This document shows, one piece after another, positions 23,795 through 31,776 of a stretch of DNA of 64,000 bases. A program made the position numbers and the translations under genes. Position 1 is the stretch's first letter. Each line of letters begins with the position of its first letter. The notes below the pieces were generated by a model, which searched no databases, was not told where the DNA came from, and worked only from the letters and a program-made list of their open reading frames with translations. This DNA is from Lachnospiraceae bacterium (GTDB lineage Bacteria; Bacillota; Clostridia; Lachnospirales; Lachnospiraceae): assembly GCA_910575275.1 (NCBI GenBank), contig CAJTEE010000011.1:1-64000 (forward strand), in the 5' to 3' direction.

Positions 23795-26156
23795 CCGCCG
23801 GTGCGCCACAAAAAAGCCCCGGGCGAGGAAAACGACCGGGCCCCAGACCGCCCAGCAGACGCTTCCCTACCGGGAGATGTACAAGGACGGTATCTGCCGG
23901 GTGGACGGAAGGCTCTACACAAAGAGCATGGAATATGAGGACATCAACTACCAGCTGGCGCAGGCAGACGACCAGAGCGCCATTTTTGACGGGTACTGCG
24001 CTTTCCTCAATTCCTTTGACAGCTCCCTTCCCGTCCAGCTTTCTTTCATCAACCACCGGAGCCGCCCGGGCAACAGGTACCGGGTGAACATTCCCCGGAA
24101 AACGGACAGCTACAGCGGGATGCGTGACGAGTATGTGGAGATGCTGGAAGGCCAGATTGCAAAGAGCAACAACGGCATTGTACGGACGAAGCTCATTACT
24201 TTCGGCGTCACCGCCGACAGCCCGGCGGCGGCAAAGCCCCGACTGGAACGGGTGGAGGCCGACATTGCCGGCAATTTTAAAAAGCTGGGAGTCCAGTCAA
24301 GGCCTCTCACTGGTCTGGAACGGCTGGAGATTCTTCACGGCCAGCTCCACCCCGGCGGCACGGAACCCTTTTCCTTCACATGGAGCCAGATTCCGGCCAC
24401 CGGGCTTTCCACGAAGGATTTTATCGCTCCGTCCAGCTTCGACTTCCGAATGAGCCGCCTTTTCCGTATGGGGGCTACATGGGGCGCCGCCTCCTATATG
24501 CAGATCATGGCCTCGGAGCTTTCCGACAAGCTCCTTGCGGAGCTGCTGGAGGTGGATGCGGAAATGACCATCACCATGCACATACAGACAGTAGACCAGG
24601 CGAAGGCCATCAAGACCATTAAAGGGAAGGTCTCAGACATTGACAAAATGAAGGTGGAGGAACAGAAGAAGGCGGTCCGCTCCGGCTACGATATGGACAT
24701 CCTGCCCCCGGACCTTGTGACGTTCAGCCAGGACGCAAAGAACCTGCTGACCGATTTGCAGAGCCGCAATGAAAGGATGTTCCTCCTGACCTTCCTTGTA
24801 GTGAATACGGCGGCCACCCGCCGGGAGCTGGACAACGACCTTTTCACGGTCTCCGGTATCATGCAGAAATACAACTGCTCCCTGAAACGGCTGGATTTCC
24901 AACAGGAGCAGGGGCTGATGTCAAGCCTCCCCCTCGGCCTCAACGGCATAGAGATCCAGCGGGGCATGACCACCAGCTCCACGGCTATCTTCGTGCCCTT
25001 CATGACCCAGGAGCTGTGCATGGACGGGGAGGCGGTTTACTACGGCCTGAACGCCCTTTCCCACAATGTCATCATGGCGGACCGCAAGAAGCTGAAAAAC
25101 CCTAATGGACTGTACTTGGGCGTGCCTGGCTCCGGGAAGTCTTTCGCCGGAAAACGGGAGCTTGTGAACGTGTTCCTTGCCACCAGCGACCGCATTATCA
25201 TACTGGACCCGATGGGGGAATATTCCCCTCTGGTGCGCCAGTTCGGCAGTGACGGGCTTGTGGTGGAGATCGCGCCCAACAGCCCCCACCATATCAACCC
25301 GATGGATTTGGATGTGAGTGTGGACGACGAGGTTTCGCCCATCAGCTTAAAATGCGATTTCATCCTTTCCCTGATGGAGCTCATTGTGGGAGGCAAGGAC
25401 GGGTTGCAGCCCGTGGAGCGGACCATCATTGACCGGTGCGCCCGGATGGTGTACCGGGACTTCCTCAACGACCCGGAGCATACGCCCCTCCCCACCTTGC
25501 AGGACTTCTATGACCTTCTCTGCAAGCAGATGGAGACCGAGGCCAAACGGCTGGCGACGGCCCTTGAAATCTATGTTTCCGGCTCCCTGAACATCTTCAA
25601 CCACCAGACCAACGTGGGCTACCAGGACGCCCGGGTGGTGTGCTTTGACCTGAAACGGCTGGGGGCGGGGCTCCGCACCATTGCCATGCACATCATCAAC
25701 GACCTGATGAACAGCCAGGTCTCCCACAACTTCGCCCGGGGCCTCTCCACATGGTGCTACTATGACGAGTTCCATGTGCTGTTGCAGGACGAACTGACTT
25801 CCAGTTATTTTGTGACCATATGGAAGATGCTCCGCAAAAAGGGCTGCGTCCCCAGCGCCCTGACCCAGAACGTGAAGGACCTCCTTGCCTCCCGGCAGAT
25901 CGAGAACATCTTCGAGAACAGCGATTTCATGGTGCTTCTCTCCCAGGCGCAGGGGGACCGGCAGATTCTGGCGAAGCAGTTAGGGATAAGCCCCCACCAG
26001 CTTTCCTATGTGACCCACTCCAATTCCGGCGAGGGGCTTCTGTTCTTCGGGAACGTGACGATTCCCTTCGTTGACCGTTTCCCCAAGAATACCAGGCTGT
26101 ATTCCATTATGACAACCCGGCCCGAGGACAGGAAGGCGGAGGCCGTGAAAGAATAG
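23742..26156 (+). CDS. VirB4-like conjugation ATPase
   Basis: An 804-residue ATPase that powers assembly of the mating channel. A basic N-terminal tail (AKRPAARAKKPDRR) is followed by the VirB4 body, Walker A GVPGSGKSFAGK (near residue 466) and Walker B-like TWCYYDEFHVLL (near 672), then the SALTQNVKDLL motif. The TTG start has AAGGAGG nine bases before it, within prgI. Length and motifs are normal for VirB4 of Gram-positive elements. Confidence 0.92.
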   Translation: MQKQSKAKRPAARAKKPDRRCATKKPRARKTTGPQTAQQTLPYREMYKDGICRVDGRLYTKSMEYEDINYQLAQADDQSAIFDGYCAFLNSFDSSLPVQLSFINHRSRPGNRYRVNIPRKTDSYSGMRDEYVEMLEGQIAKSNNGIVRTKLITFGVTADSPAAAKPRLERVEADIAGNFKKLGVQSRPLTGLERLEILHGQLHPGGTEPFSFTWSQIPATGLSTKDFIAPSSFDFRMSRLFRMGATWGAASYMQIMASELSDKLLAELLEVDAEMTITMHIQTVDQAKAIKTIKGKVSDIDKMKVEEQKKAVRSGYDMDILPPDLVTFSQDAKNLLTDLQSRNERMFLLTFLVVNTAATRRELDNDLFTVSGIMQKYNCSLKRLDFQQEQGLMSSLPLGLNGIEIQRGMTTSSTAIFVPFMTQELCMDGEAVYYGLNALSHNVIMADRKKLKNPNGLYLGVPGSGKSFAGKRELVNVFLATSDRIIILDPMGEYSPLVRQFGSDGLVVEIAPNSPHHINPMDLDVSVDDEVSPISLKCDFILSLMELIVGGKDGLQPVERTIIDRCARMVYRDFLNDPEHTPLPTLQDFYDLLCKQMETEAKRLATALEIYVSGSLNIFNHQTNVGYQDARVVCFDLKRLGAGLRTIAMHIINDLMNSQVSHNFARGLSTWCYYDEFHVLLQDELTSSYFVTIWKMLRKKGCVPSALTQNVKDLLASRQIENIFENSDFMVLLSQAQGDRQILAKQLGISPHQLSYVTHSNSGEGLLFFGNVTIPFVDRFPKNTRLYSIMTTRPEDRKAEAVKE

Positions 26157-26163
26157 CAGCCGG

Positions 26164-26188
26164 GCTTCGGGCCAAGTTGGCCCGGGGT
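26164..26188. repeat. Dispersed palindrome copy 3 (after virB4)
   Basis: Core GGGCCAAGTTGGCCC (26169-26183) with flanking GCTTC on the left and a degenerate right arm (GGGGTC). It is 5 bases beyond the virB4 stop and about 80 bases before the next ribosome site, unlike the SD-adjacent copies. Confidence 0.8.
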
Positions 26189-26259
26189 CCTGACCTGCCA
26201 GCGCGATACCGGAGGGTATGGGCTGGCTTTTTTCATATCCAGAGGAAGGAGGTGCTTTT

Positions 26260-28275
26260 ATCGCCAGACAACCAGAGAGGCCGCCGGGAAAGCGCGTGAA
26301 GCGGGGGCGGCTCCATTTTTCCGAGGAAGAAGTGGCCGGGCAGTCCGGGGAAGGCACTCCGGGCCAGGTTGGCCCGAAGCCCCAGGGCACCGGGAAATTC
26401 AAGCAGGACGGGGAACGGGAGAAGTTCTCTTCCAGGCTCCACCGGGAGGGTTCCCCGAAAGAGACGGATGCCGCAAAGGAGGAACGGGCAGACGCCAAAG
26501 CAGACGCCCACCGGAAGAAAAGGGCGGATGCTGGGAAGGAAGCCTATCGGGAGAAAGTGGCAGACACCGGGAAAGGAGGTAGCCGGGAGAAAGCGGCGGA
26601 TTCCAGCACGGACACCCAACGGGAGGAAGGCCGCACCTCCAAGGAAAAGAAGTCCCGGCAGGAGAAGAAACAGGAACGGGCCCAGAGCCGGGCGGAACAT
26701 TCGGCTGTCCGGCTGGAAAGGGCAAAGGAACATCTGGCGGCCCAGAAGCCTCGCAAGCCTCCCGGCCCGGCAAAGCGGGCAGCCACGGCGGCGGGGGTTA
26801 CCCTCTGGGCCTACGGCCACCGGAAAATCCATGAGGCCGAGCACGAGAACGTGGGGACGGAGGCCGCCCACAAGACCGAGCTGCTGGCCGAGGCCGGGGC
26901 CCATAAGGCAGTCCGCTACGCAAAGCGGCGTATCCGGGAGCACCCGGCCCGGCAGGTGGAAAGATGGGAGCACAGGGCCATGAAGGCAGATGCCGAGCTC
27001 CGTTACCAGCAGGCGGCTGCCGAGCACCCGGAGCTCCAGAGCAATGCCCTCTCCCGCATGGCGCAGAAGTGGAAAATCAAGCGGCAGTATGCCAAAGAGG
27101 CCAGGGAGGCGGCAAAGCAGGGGGCCAGAGCGGCGGGGAAAGCGGCCGGCACGGTGGAGAAGGCGGCGGAAAAGCTGGCACTGTTTGTCCGTAACCATAA
27201 GGGCGGGGCTGTGGTAATCCTGCTGCTGTTCTGCGTATTCCTGATTATCAACTCTGTCTTTTCCGCCCTCCCTTCCCTGGGGACGGGCATGGTGAACGCC
27301 GTGGTAGGCACTTCCTACACCGCCGAGGACGGGGATATTTTAGGGGCCAACGAGGACTATATCGCCCTTGAAAACGCATTGAGGCAGGAAGTGGCTGGCA
27401 TTGAGCGTACCCACCCCGGCTATGACGAGTACCGCTACCGCGTGGACGAGCTGGGCCATAACCCCTATGAGCTGACCTCCTACCTGATTGCAAAGCTCCG
27501 CACCTATACCCGTGGGGACGTGCAGGGGGAGCTCCGGTCACTGTTTGAGGCGCAATACAAGCTGACGCTGACCGAGGAAGTGGAGACGCGCTACCGCACG
27601 GAGACCCGGACCGGCACCTCCACCAGCACGGACCCGGAGACCGGCGAGACCACCACCGAGGAATACGAGTACGAGGTGGAGGTGGCCTATGAGTATTACA
27701 TCCTCCACGTGCGGCTGGAGAACCGGACGCTCCCGGCTGTCGTTGCCTCCCGGCTGGACGGGGAACAGAAGGAGCTCTATGACATCCTGCTGGAGCTGAA
27801 AGGAAACAAACCCTATCTGTGGGATGACATTTACTCCGGGAACGGCGGCAGATATGACCCCGGGGGAGGCTACACCGTGCCGGGGGAGGCCCTTTCCGAC
27901 CCGGCCTTTGCGGCCCTTATCACGGAGGCGGAAAAGTATCTGGGCTATCCGTATGTGTGGGGCGGCTCCGCCCCCAGCACCAGCTTCGACTGCTCCGGCT
28001 TTGTCTGCTGGGTCTATACCCACTCCGGCGTCCATAACCTGCCCCGCACCACTGCCAACGGGATTCTGGGCCAGTGCGCCCGGGTGTCAAGGGCGGACGC
28101 AAGGCCGGGAGACCTGATCTTCTTCCAGGGCACCTACAACACCAGCGGGGCCAGCCATGTGGGGATTTATGTGGGGGACGGGATGATGGTCCATTGCGGC
28201 AACCCCATCAGCTACGCCAGTATCGACACGCCCTACTGGCGGCAGCATTTCCTCACCTTTGGACGTTTCAACTGA
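26260..28275 (+). CDS. CD1108-type conjugation protein with NlpC/P60 hydrolase domain
   Basis: About 672 residues. The N-terminal 300 residues are highly charged and repetitive (RxxADxxK units). A single membrane span follows (GGAVVILLLFCVFLIINSVF), then a CwlT-like linker and a C-terminal NlpC/P60 domain with FDCSGFVCW (catalytic Cys) and SHVGIYVGDG (His). It should cut peptidoglycan to open the cell wall for the mating channel. GGAGG at 26248-26252 points to an ATC start at 26260; ATG 26218, 42 bases earlier, lies too near its own GGAGG. Confidence 0.82.
   Translation: MARQPERPPGKRVKRGRLHFSEEEVAGQSGEGTPGQVGPKPQGTGKFKQDGEREKFSSRLHREGSPKETDAAKEERADAKADAHRKKRADAGKEAYREKVADTGKGGSREKAADSSTDTQREEGRTSKEKKSRQEKKQERAQSRAEHSAVRLERAKEHLAAQKPRKPPGPAKRAATAAGVTLWAYGHRKIHEAEHENVGTEAAHKTELLAEAGAHKAVRYAKRRIREHPARQVERWEHRAMKADAELRYQQAAAEHPELQSNALSRMAQKWKIKRQYAKEAREAAKQGARAAGKAAGTVEKAAEKLALFVRNHKGGAVVILLLFCVFLIINSVFSALPSLGTGMVNAVVGTSYTAEDGDILGANEDYIALENALRQEVAGIERTHPGYDEYRYRVDELGHNPYELTSYLIAKLRTYTRGDVQGELRSLFEAQYKLTLTEEVETRYRTETRTGTSTSTDPETGETTTEEYEYEVEVAYEYYILHVRLENRTLPAVVASRLDGEQKELYDILLELKGNKPYLWDDIYSGNGGRYDPGGGYTVPGEALSDPAFAALITEAEKYLGYPYVWGGSAPSTSFDCSGFVCWVYTHSGVHNLPRTTANGILGQCARVSRADARPGDLIFFQGTYNTSGASHVGIYVGDGMMVHCGNPISYASIDTPYWRQHFLTFGRFN
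26357..26380. repeat. Dispersed palindrome copy 4 (inside the CD1108-type gene)
   Basis: CTCCGGGCCA/TGGCCCGAAG-type stem with loop GGT, lying in frame in the charged N-terminal part of the gene, where it encodes a Gly-Gln-Val-Gly-Pro-Lys stretch. It shows that the element can also be carried inside coding sequence. Confidence 0.8.
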
Positions 28276-28296
28276 TTTTTCTGAAAGGAGGGCTGC

Positions 28297-28551
28297 ATGA
28301 GCAGGCTTGAAAAAATTGAAAAGGAGCTTCTGAAGGCCCGGGAGAAGGCCGCCGAGTGGCAGGCCAGGATCCGGGATTTGGAGAAGCAGAAACAGGAGGA
28401 AGAGAACGTGATGATCGTGCAGGCGGTCCGCTCTTTGAAGCTGACCCCCGCCGAGCTCCTGTCCTTCCTTGACAACCCCAACGTTTCCGCTCCGGGCCAA
28501 CTTGTCCCGAAGCACGGCACCAGAAAGGAGGATTCCGAACATGAAGAATAA
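28297..28551 (+). CDS. DUF4315-family protein
   Basis: An 84-residue protein: coiled coil (EKIEKELLKAREKAAEWQAR), then the DUF4315 signature VMIVQAVRSLKLTPAELLSFL. Conserved in clostridial conjugative elements between the NlpC/P60 and DUF4366 genes. Role unknown. SD AAAGGAGG precedes the ATG. Its last codons contain palindrome copy 5 and overlap the next gene. Confidence 0.85.
   Translation: MSRLEKIEKELLKAREKAAEWQARIRDLEKQKQEEENVMIVQAVRSLKLTPAELLSFLDNPNVSAPGQLVPKHGTRKEDSEHEE
28490..28513. repeat. Dispersed palindrome copy 5 (before DUF4366 gene)
   Basis: CTCCGGGCCA and TGTCCCGAAG arms with loop ACT, one mismatch in the stem. Found within the end of the DUF4315 gene, ten bases before AGAAAGGAGG of the DUF4366 gene. 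Confidence 0.8.
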
Positions 28552-29164
28552 CCTGATCCGCAGGGCGGCGCTTATCCTCTCTGCGCTGCTCTCTCTTACC
28601 GCCATGCCCCTGACGGCCTACGCCCAGAGCAGCGAGCTGGCGGAGGAAACACCCACGGAGACGGCGGAGGAAACCACCGCCAGGCCCTTCACCCCGGAGG
28701 GCACCGGGACCGTGGTGGACAACGCCACGGACGGGGACGGCAAGGAGTTCTTCACCATCATCACCCCCAGCGAGAACGTGTTCTATCTGATTATCGACCG
28801 CCAGCGGGACGGGCAGAACGTCTACTTCCTGAACGCAGTCACGGAGAAGGACCTGCTGGCCCTCGCGGAGAAAGACCCGGAGCCGGAGGTGACGGAGCCG
28901 GTCATGGAGCCGGAACCGGAGACAGAACCTCCCACGGAACCGGAGACAGAACCCGAGCCGGAGAAAACATCCGGCTTCCCTATGGGAAACATTCTGATGA
29001 TTGCCGCCGTCCTGCTGGCCGGAGGCGGGGCCGGGTATTATTTCAAGGTCTACCGCCCAAAGCATGAGGTCCCTGACATGGACGACGAGGAATATGACTA
29101 CGAGGACGAGGCCGACCCCTACGGCGATATAGAGGAAATCGAGGAAACGGAGGACGGGGAATGA
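28541..29164 (+). CDS. DUF4366-family surface protein
   Basis: A 207-residue protein with a signal peptide (basic start, AALILSALLSLTAMPLTAYA), an extracellular domain with the family motif GKEFFTIITPSENVFYLIID, a Pro/Glu-rich repeat region (EPEPETEPPTEPETEPEP), one membrane span (GNILMIAAVLLAGGGAGYYF) and an acidic cytoplasmic tail. It is a standard surface component of clostridial conjugative elements. Start ATG 28541 has AAAGGAGG; the frame upstream is open but lacks support. Confidence 0.88.
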   Translation: MKNNLIRRAALILSALLSLTAMPLTAYAQSSELAEETPTETAEETTARPFTPEGTGTVVDNATDGDGKEFFTIITPSENVFYLIIDRQRDGQNVYFLNAVTEKDLLALAEKDPEPEVTEPVMEPEPETEPPTEPETEPEPEKTSGFPMGNILMIAAVLLAGGGAGYYFKVYRPKHEVPDMDDEEYDYEDEADPYGDIEEIEETEDGE

Positions 29165-29352
29165 ATTTTACGGACAGCGAATTTGAAAGGATGATGAAGG
29201 AGACGCCGTGCCCGGGTCGCGGAGGCGCCGACCCCTGCGCCGGGTGCCGCTACTTAAAGGAGTGCAGAGGACGGCGGGGGCGGTGCCGGAAGAAGTTCCG
29301 TACCCTGATCGTGGAGCCCCGCACTTCGGGCCAGCCTGGCCCGGGGCATTGA
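29161..29352 (+). CDS. Small cysteine-rich hypothetical protein
   Basis: A 63-residue basic protein with CPGRGGADPCAGCRYLKEC in its centre, suggesting metal binding. It overlaps the DUF4366 stop by four bases and the next VLP gene start. Palindrome copy 6 lies in its last codons. No family is recognised. Confidence 0.55.
   Translation: MNFTDSEFERMMKETPCPGRGGADPCAGCRYLKECRGRRGRCRKKFRTLIVEPRTSGQPGPGH
29324..29346. repeat. Dispersed palindrome copy 6
   Basis: Stem CTTCGGGCCA/TGGCCCGGGG with loop GCC, right arm partly degenerate. It lies just before the likely TTG/GTG start of the VLP-type gene but without a following strong ribosome site. Confidence 0.75.
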
Positions 29353-29354
29353 CC

Positions 29355-29771
29355 GTGGGCCGGGAGCTGGCCCGGGACGAGAGGAAAGGAATCCGGCGGC
29401 TTGTCACGGGCTGGTGCGCCAACTATGACAGCGGGGAGGACATCTGCCTTCCGCTGGACTGTTCCTGCTACATGCTGGGGAAAGGCTGGACGGGTTCTTT
29501 CTGCCATTATTTCCGTGAAAATGTGCTCCCGCTGGACCCGGTGCTGGAAAAGGCCGTCTGTGAGGAAGGGCCGCCGCCGGATACGAAACCCTGTGCCGTC
29601 TGTGGGAGACCTTTTCTCCCGGAGGGGCGCCAGGCCTACTGCTCCCCGGCCTGCAAGGACGAGGGGAACCGCCGCAGGAGCCGGGAGCGCATGAGGAAGA
29701 AACGCTCAAAACCCGGGCAGGGGCGTTACGATTTGGGCCTGCCGAAAGCCCGGGATTCCAAGGGGTCCTGA
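29355..29771 (+). CDS. Cysteine-rich VLP-type protein (host element)
   Basis: A protein of about 138 residues similar in plan to the one at 5860: RELARDERKGIRRLVTGWCA, LPLDCSCYMLGK, then a zinc-ribbon module CAVCGRPFLPEGRQAYCSPAC and a basic tail. The likely start is GTG 29355 (or TTG 29349). Longer readings run into unrelated, out-of-frame sequence. Partner of relaxases in such elements; exact function unknown. Confidence 0.75.
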   Translation: MGRELARDERKGIRRLVTGWCANYDSGEDICLPLDCSCYMLGKGWTGSFCHYFRENVLPLDPVLEKAVCEEGPPPDTKPCAVCGRPFLPEGRQAYCSPACKDEGNRRRSRERMRKKRSKPGQGRYDLGLPKARDSKGS

Positions 29772-29842
29772 CCCTGTTTTCCGGGTGGAGGTATCTTAAT
29801 ACCTTCCCTCCCGGTTTACGGGGGTATTTCGTAACAAAGGAC
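29772..29842. terminator. Possible terminator after the VLP-type gene
   Basis: GGGTGGAGGTATC near 29791 and GATACCTCC-like complement are not fully matched, but CCGGGTGG... and CCCTCCCGG flank TATCTTAATACC, giving a modest hairpin. Support is weak. Confidence 0.3.
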
Positions 29843-29867
29843 GCTTCGGGCCAAGTTGGCCCGAGGC
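29843..29867. repeat. Dispersed palindrome copy 7 (before YodL-like gene)
   Basis: Stem GCTTCGGGCCA/TGGCCCGAGGC with loop AGT and one T-G pair, followed after two bases by GGAAAGGAGGG. The same 36-base hairpin-plus-SD unit occurs at 31734. Confidence 0.9.
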
Positions 29868-29886
29868 CGGAAAGGAGGGAACTGCC

Positions 29887-30481
29887 ATAGAAACAAACGA
29901 GGGATATGAGATTTTGCAGTCGGTGGCCTTCACCAACGACCGGGGGGTATGCGCTGGGCCACAACCCCAACGCGCCTTCCCCCTTCGTCACATGGACGTT
30001 TTATGAAAATGCCGACGGAAGCCGTGACTATAACTGGGGCCACTACTTCAAGGACGAAGAGGCCGCCGTCCGTGACTTTGCCCACCGGGCGGCAGAGCAC
30101 CGCTACCAGTTCGGCGTGGAGGAACGGGGGCCGGACAGCCGGCGGCAGGGGCCGGGGCATTACCGCTATTACTCCACCCAGCGGCCGGTGGACATAGGGA
30201 CCTACCCGAAGTCGCCGGGCAACGGGCCCATAGAGATATTCAACTATGACGGGAGGATTCCGGTAGAAGGCGGGAATCTGCTGGCGTGGGGCGAGCTGAT
30301 CTATGGAAAGCCGCTGACTGAAAAGCAGATGTATGATTATGAGCTCAAGCCATCCAGCCACAACCCGGACCGGGCGGGGCGGCCTTCTATCACGGCACAA
30401 CTAAAGGAAGCGGCGGACAGGCCAGAGAAATCAAAGGAACCGGAAAAGCAGAAACACCACAAGGCCCACGAGGGCAGATAG
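29887..30481 (+). pseudogene. YodL-like/DUF4316-type protein, frameshifted
   Basis: From the codon ATA at 29887, eight bases after GGAGG, the frame reads ETNEGYEILQSVAFTNDRG. It then meets a run of six G (about 29941-29946), after which the continuation YALGHNPNAPSPFVTWTFYE lies in the next frame. One extra G explains the break. The remaining 170 residues (YYSTQRPVDIGTYPKS, a basic tail) are intact. Homologous proteins in these elements begin with a Met at the ATA position as far as I recall. The gene may be a pseudogene, or the G run may be slipped or a sequencing error. Confidence 0.6.
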
Positions 30482-30489
30482 GAGGATCT

Positions 30490-30675
30490 ATGAACGAAAA
30501 AGACAATCCCTTATTGACTGCGGAACTTACGGAGGAACAGAACGGGAACATGCTGGACGGCATACTGAACAACCTTCCGCCTTCGCCCCTCCCCCAGAGG
30601 CCGGAGGAAAAAGAGCTTGACAGAGTGAAAGAGCCGCCTGCCCCGAAACGGAGCCGGGAACGGGAGGAACGCTGA
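30490..30675 (+). CDS. Small hypothetical protein before mobC
   Basis: A 61-residue hydrophilic protein (MNEKDNPLLTAELTEEQNGN) with a charged, Pro-rich end. Its ATG follows AGGAGG, and its stop overlaps the probable start of the MobC gene. Similar short genes often precede mobC in these elements. No function is recognised. Confidence 0.6.
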   Translation: MNEKDNPLLTAELTEEQNGNMLDGILNNLPPSPLPQRPEEKELDRVKEPPAPKRSREREER

Positions 30676-31016
30676 CGGCAAGGAGGAAACGGGACAGGCA
30701 CCTGAACGTGATGGTGACGGCGGACGAGCTGGCCCAGATACACGGGCGCATGGCCGAGGCCGGCATCTCCAACGCCGGGGCCTATATGCGGAAGATGGCC
30801 TTAAACGGCTATATCCTCCATGTGGACCTTGCGCCGGTACGGGAGCTGGTCTCCTTGCAGCGGCGGTGCTCCAACAATCTGAACCAGATAGCCGTCCACG
30901 CCCACACCTACGGGCTGTACCCGGAGGAGATAGACGGGCTGAAAGAAGATTATGAAAAGCTGTGGGGGCAGCTGTCCGGGGTATTGAAGGAACTGGCGGC
31001 GCTGGTGGAGAAATAA
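30672..31016 (+). CDS. mobC: MobC-like relaxosome accessory protein (host element)
   Basis: A protein of 102-114 residues with RRKRDRHLNVMVTADELAQI and the MobC motif QRRCSNNLNQIAVHAHTYG. The conserved basic start TARRKRDRHLN lies before the first GTG/ATG (30708/30711), so translation probably begins at CTG 30672 overlapping the previous stop. It helps the relaxase at 31777, from which it is separated by a gene on the other strand. Confidence 0.8.
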   Translation: MTARRKRDRHLNVMVTADELAQIHGRMAEAGISNAGAYMRKMALNGYILHVDLAPVRELVSLQRRCSNNLNQIAVHAHTYGLYPEEIDGLKEDYEKLWGQLSGVLKELAALVEK

Positions 31017-31062
31017 AATTGAGGGATACAGATTCTACGGTCTGTATCCCTCTGATTTGTTT

Positions 31063-31677
31063 TTAAAAATTTCCCAATTTTCCATTTGCTCTATATACCC
31101 ACACGAGGTCTTTAAAAAAATCATTTTTAATACGATATTGCTTTAACCCCATAACAGGCTGTGTCTGAGATATTATCATTTCTTCTAAATCGGGCAAAAT
31201 CCAGTAGCGTTCTTTGTCAAGCGTATGTATGTCTCCGATATAGTCCGACACATTAACTATATTATAATTTTCCAAAAAATTATCAAAACAACCATAATAG
31301 TGTTCGTAAGTAAGCAATATTTTATTTCCATTTTTTACAAAGGTTAAAAGAATATCTTTATCTTGTGGAGATAATCTATCAAAAAATTCATTTATTTGCT
31401 GAATTGCTTTTTGTTCTTCTTCTTTGTTTTCTCTCATTTCATCAATCTTATGAACCATAAAGTGGTTAAAGGAACGCACCGCAATGATAAGAAGTTGAAC
31501 CAAAAGAAAATAGGAACAAAAAAATAACAGGATAAACATAGTGGTTCCCAGTTTGACAACAATCCAGTTGTCTTGTGGGAAAAACAAATAAGTTGCTATT
31601 GTACCCGCTATTGAAATAATAGAAGGCATCAAGTGTTTCTCTATAAATATTTTTATCACATCAGCTAATTGCTCCAT
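31063..31677 (-). CDS. Membrane protein resembling superinfection exclusion SieB
   Basis: A 204-residue, AT-rich gene on the minus strand between mobC and relaxase. The N-terminus has two membrane spans (LMPSIISIAGTIATYLFF and TTMFILLFFCSYFLLVQLLI). A coiled segment and a soluble domain with LSPQDKDILLTFVKNGNKIL follow. This plan matches the SieB superinfection-exclusion family, membrane proteins that block incoming phage, but sequence identity is not checked. Its composition differs from its GC-rich neighbours, so it was probably inserted. A defence or entry-exclusion role is inferred. Confidence 0.5.
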   Translation of the reverse strand: MEQLADVIKIFIEKHLMPSIISIAGTIATYLFFPQDNWIVVKLGTTMFILLFFCSYFLLVQLLIIAVRSFNHFMVHKIDEMRENKEEEQKAIQQINEFFDRLSPQDKDILLTFVKNGNKILLTYEHYYGCFDNFLENYNIVNVSDYIGDIHTLDKERYWILPDLEEMIISQTQPVMGLKQYRIKNDFFKDLVWVYRANGKLGNF

Positions 31678-31733
31678 ACGGCACCTCCCTTGTCGGAACT
31701 AATTATACACAATTTTATTACATTTTTCAACGA

Positions 31734-31758
31734 GCTTCGGGCCAAGTTGGCCCGAGGC
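31734..31758. repeat. Dispersed palindrome copy 8 (before relaxase)
   Basis: Identical in its 25-base core to copy 7, followed after two bases by GGAAGGAGGG of the relaxase gene. Confidence 0.9.
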
Positions 31759-31776
31759 CGGAAGGAGGGATGAACC

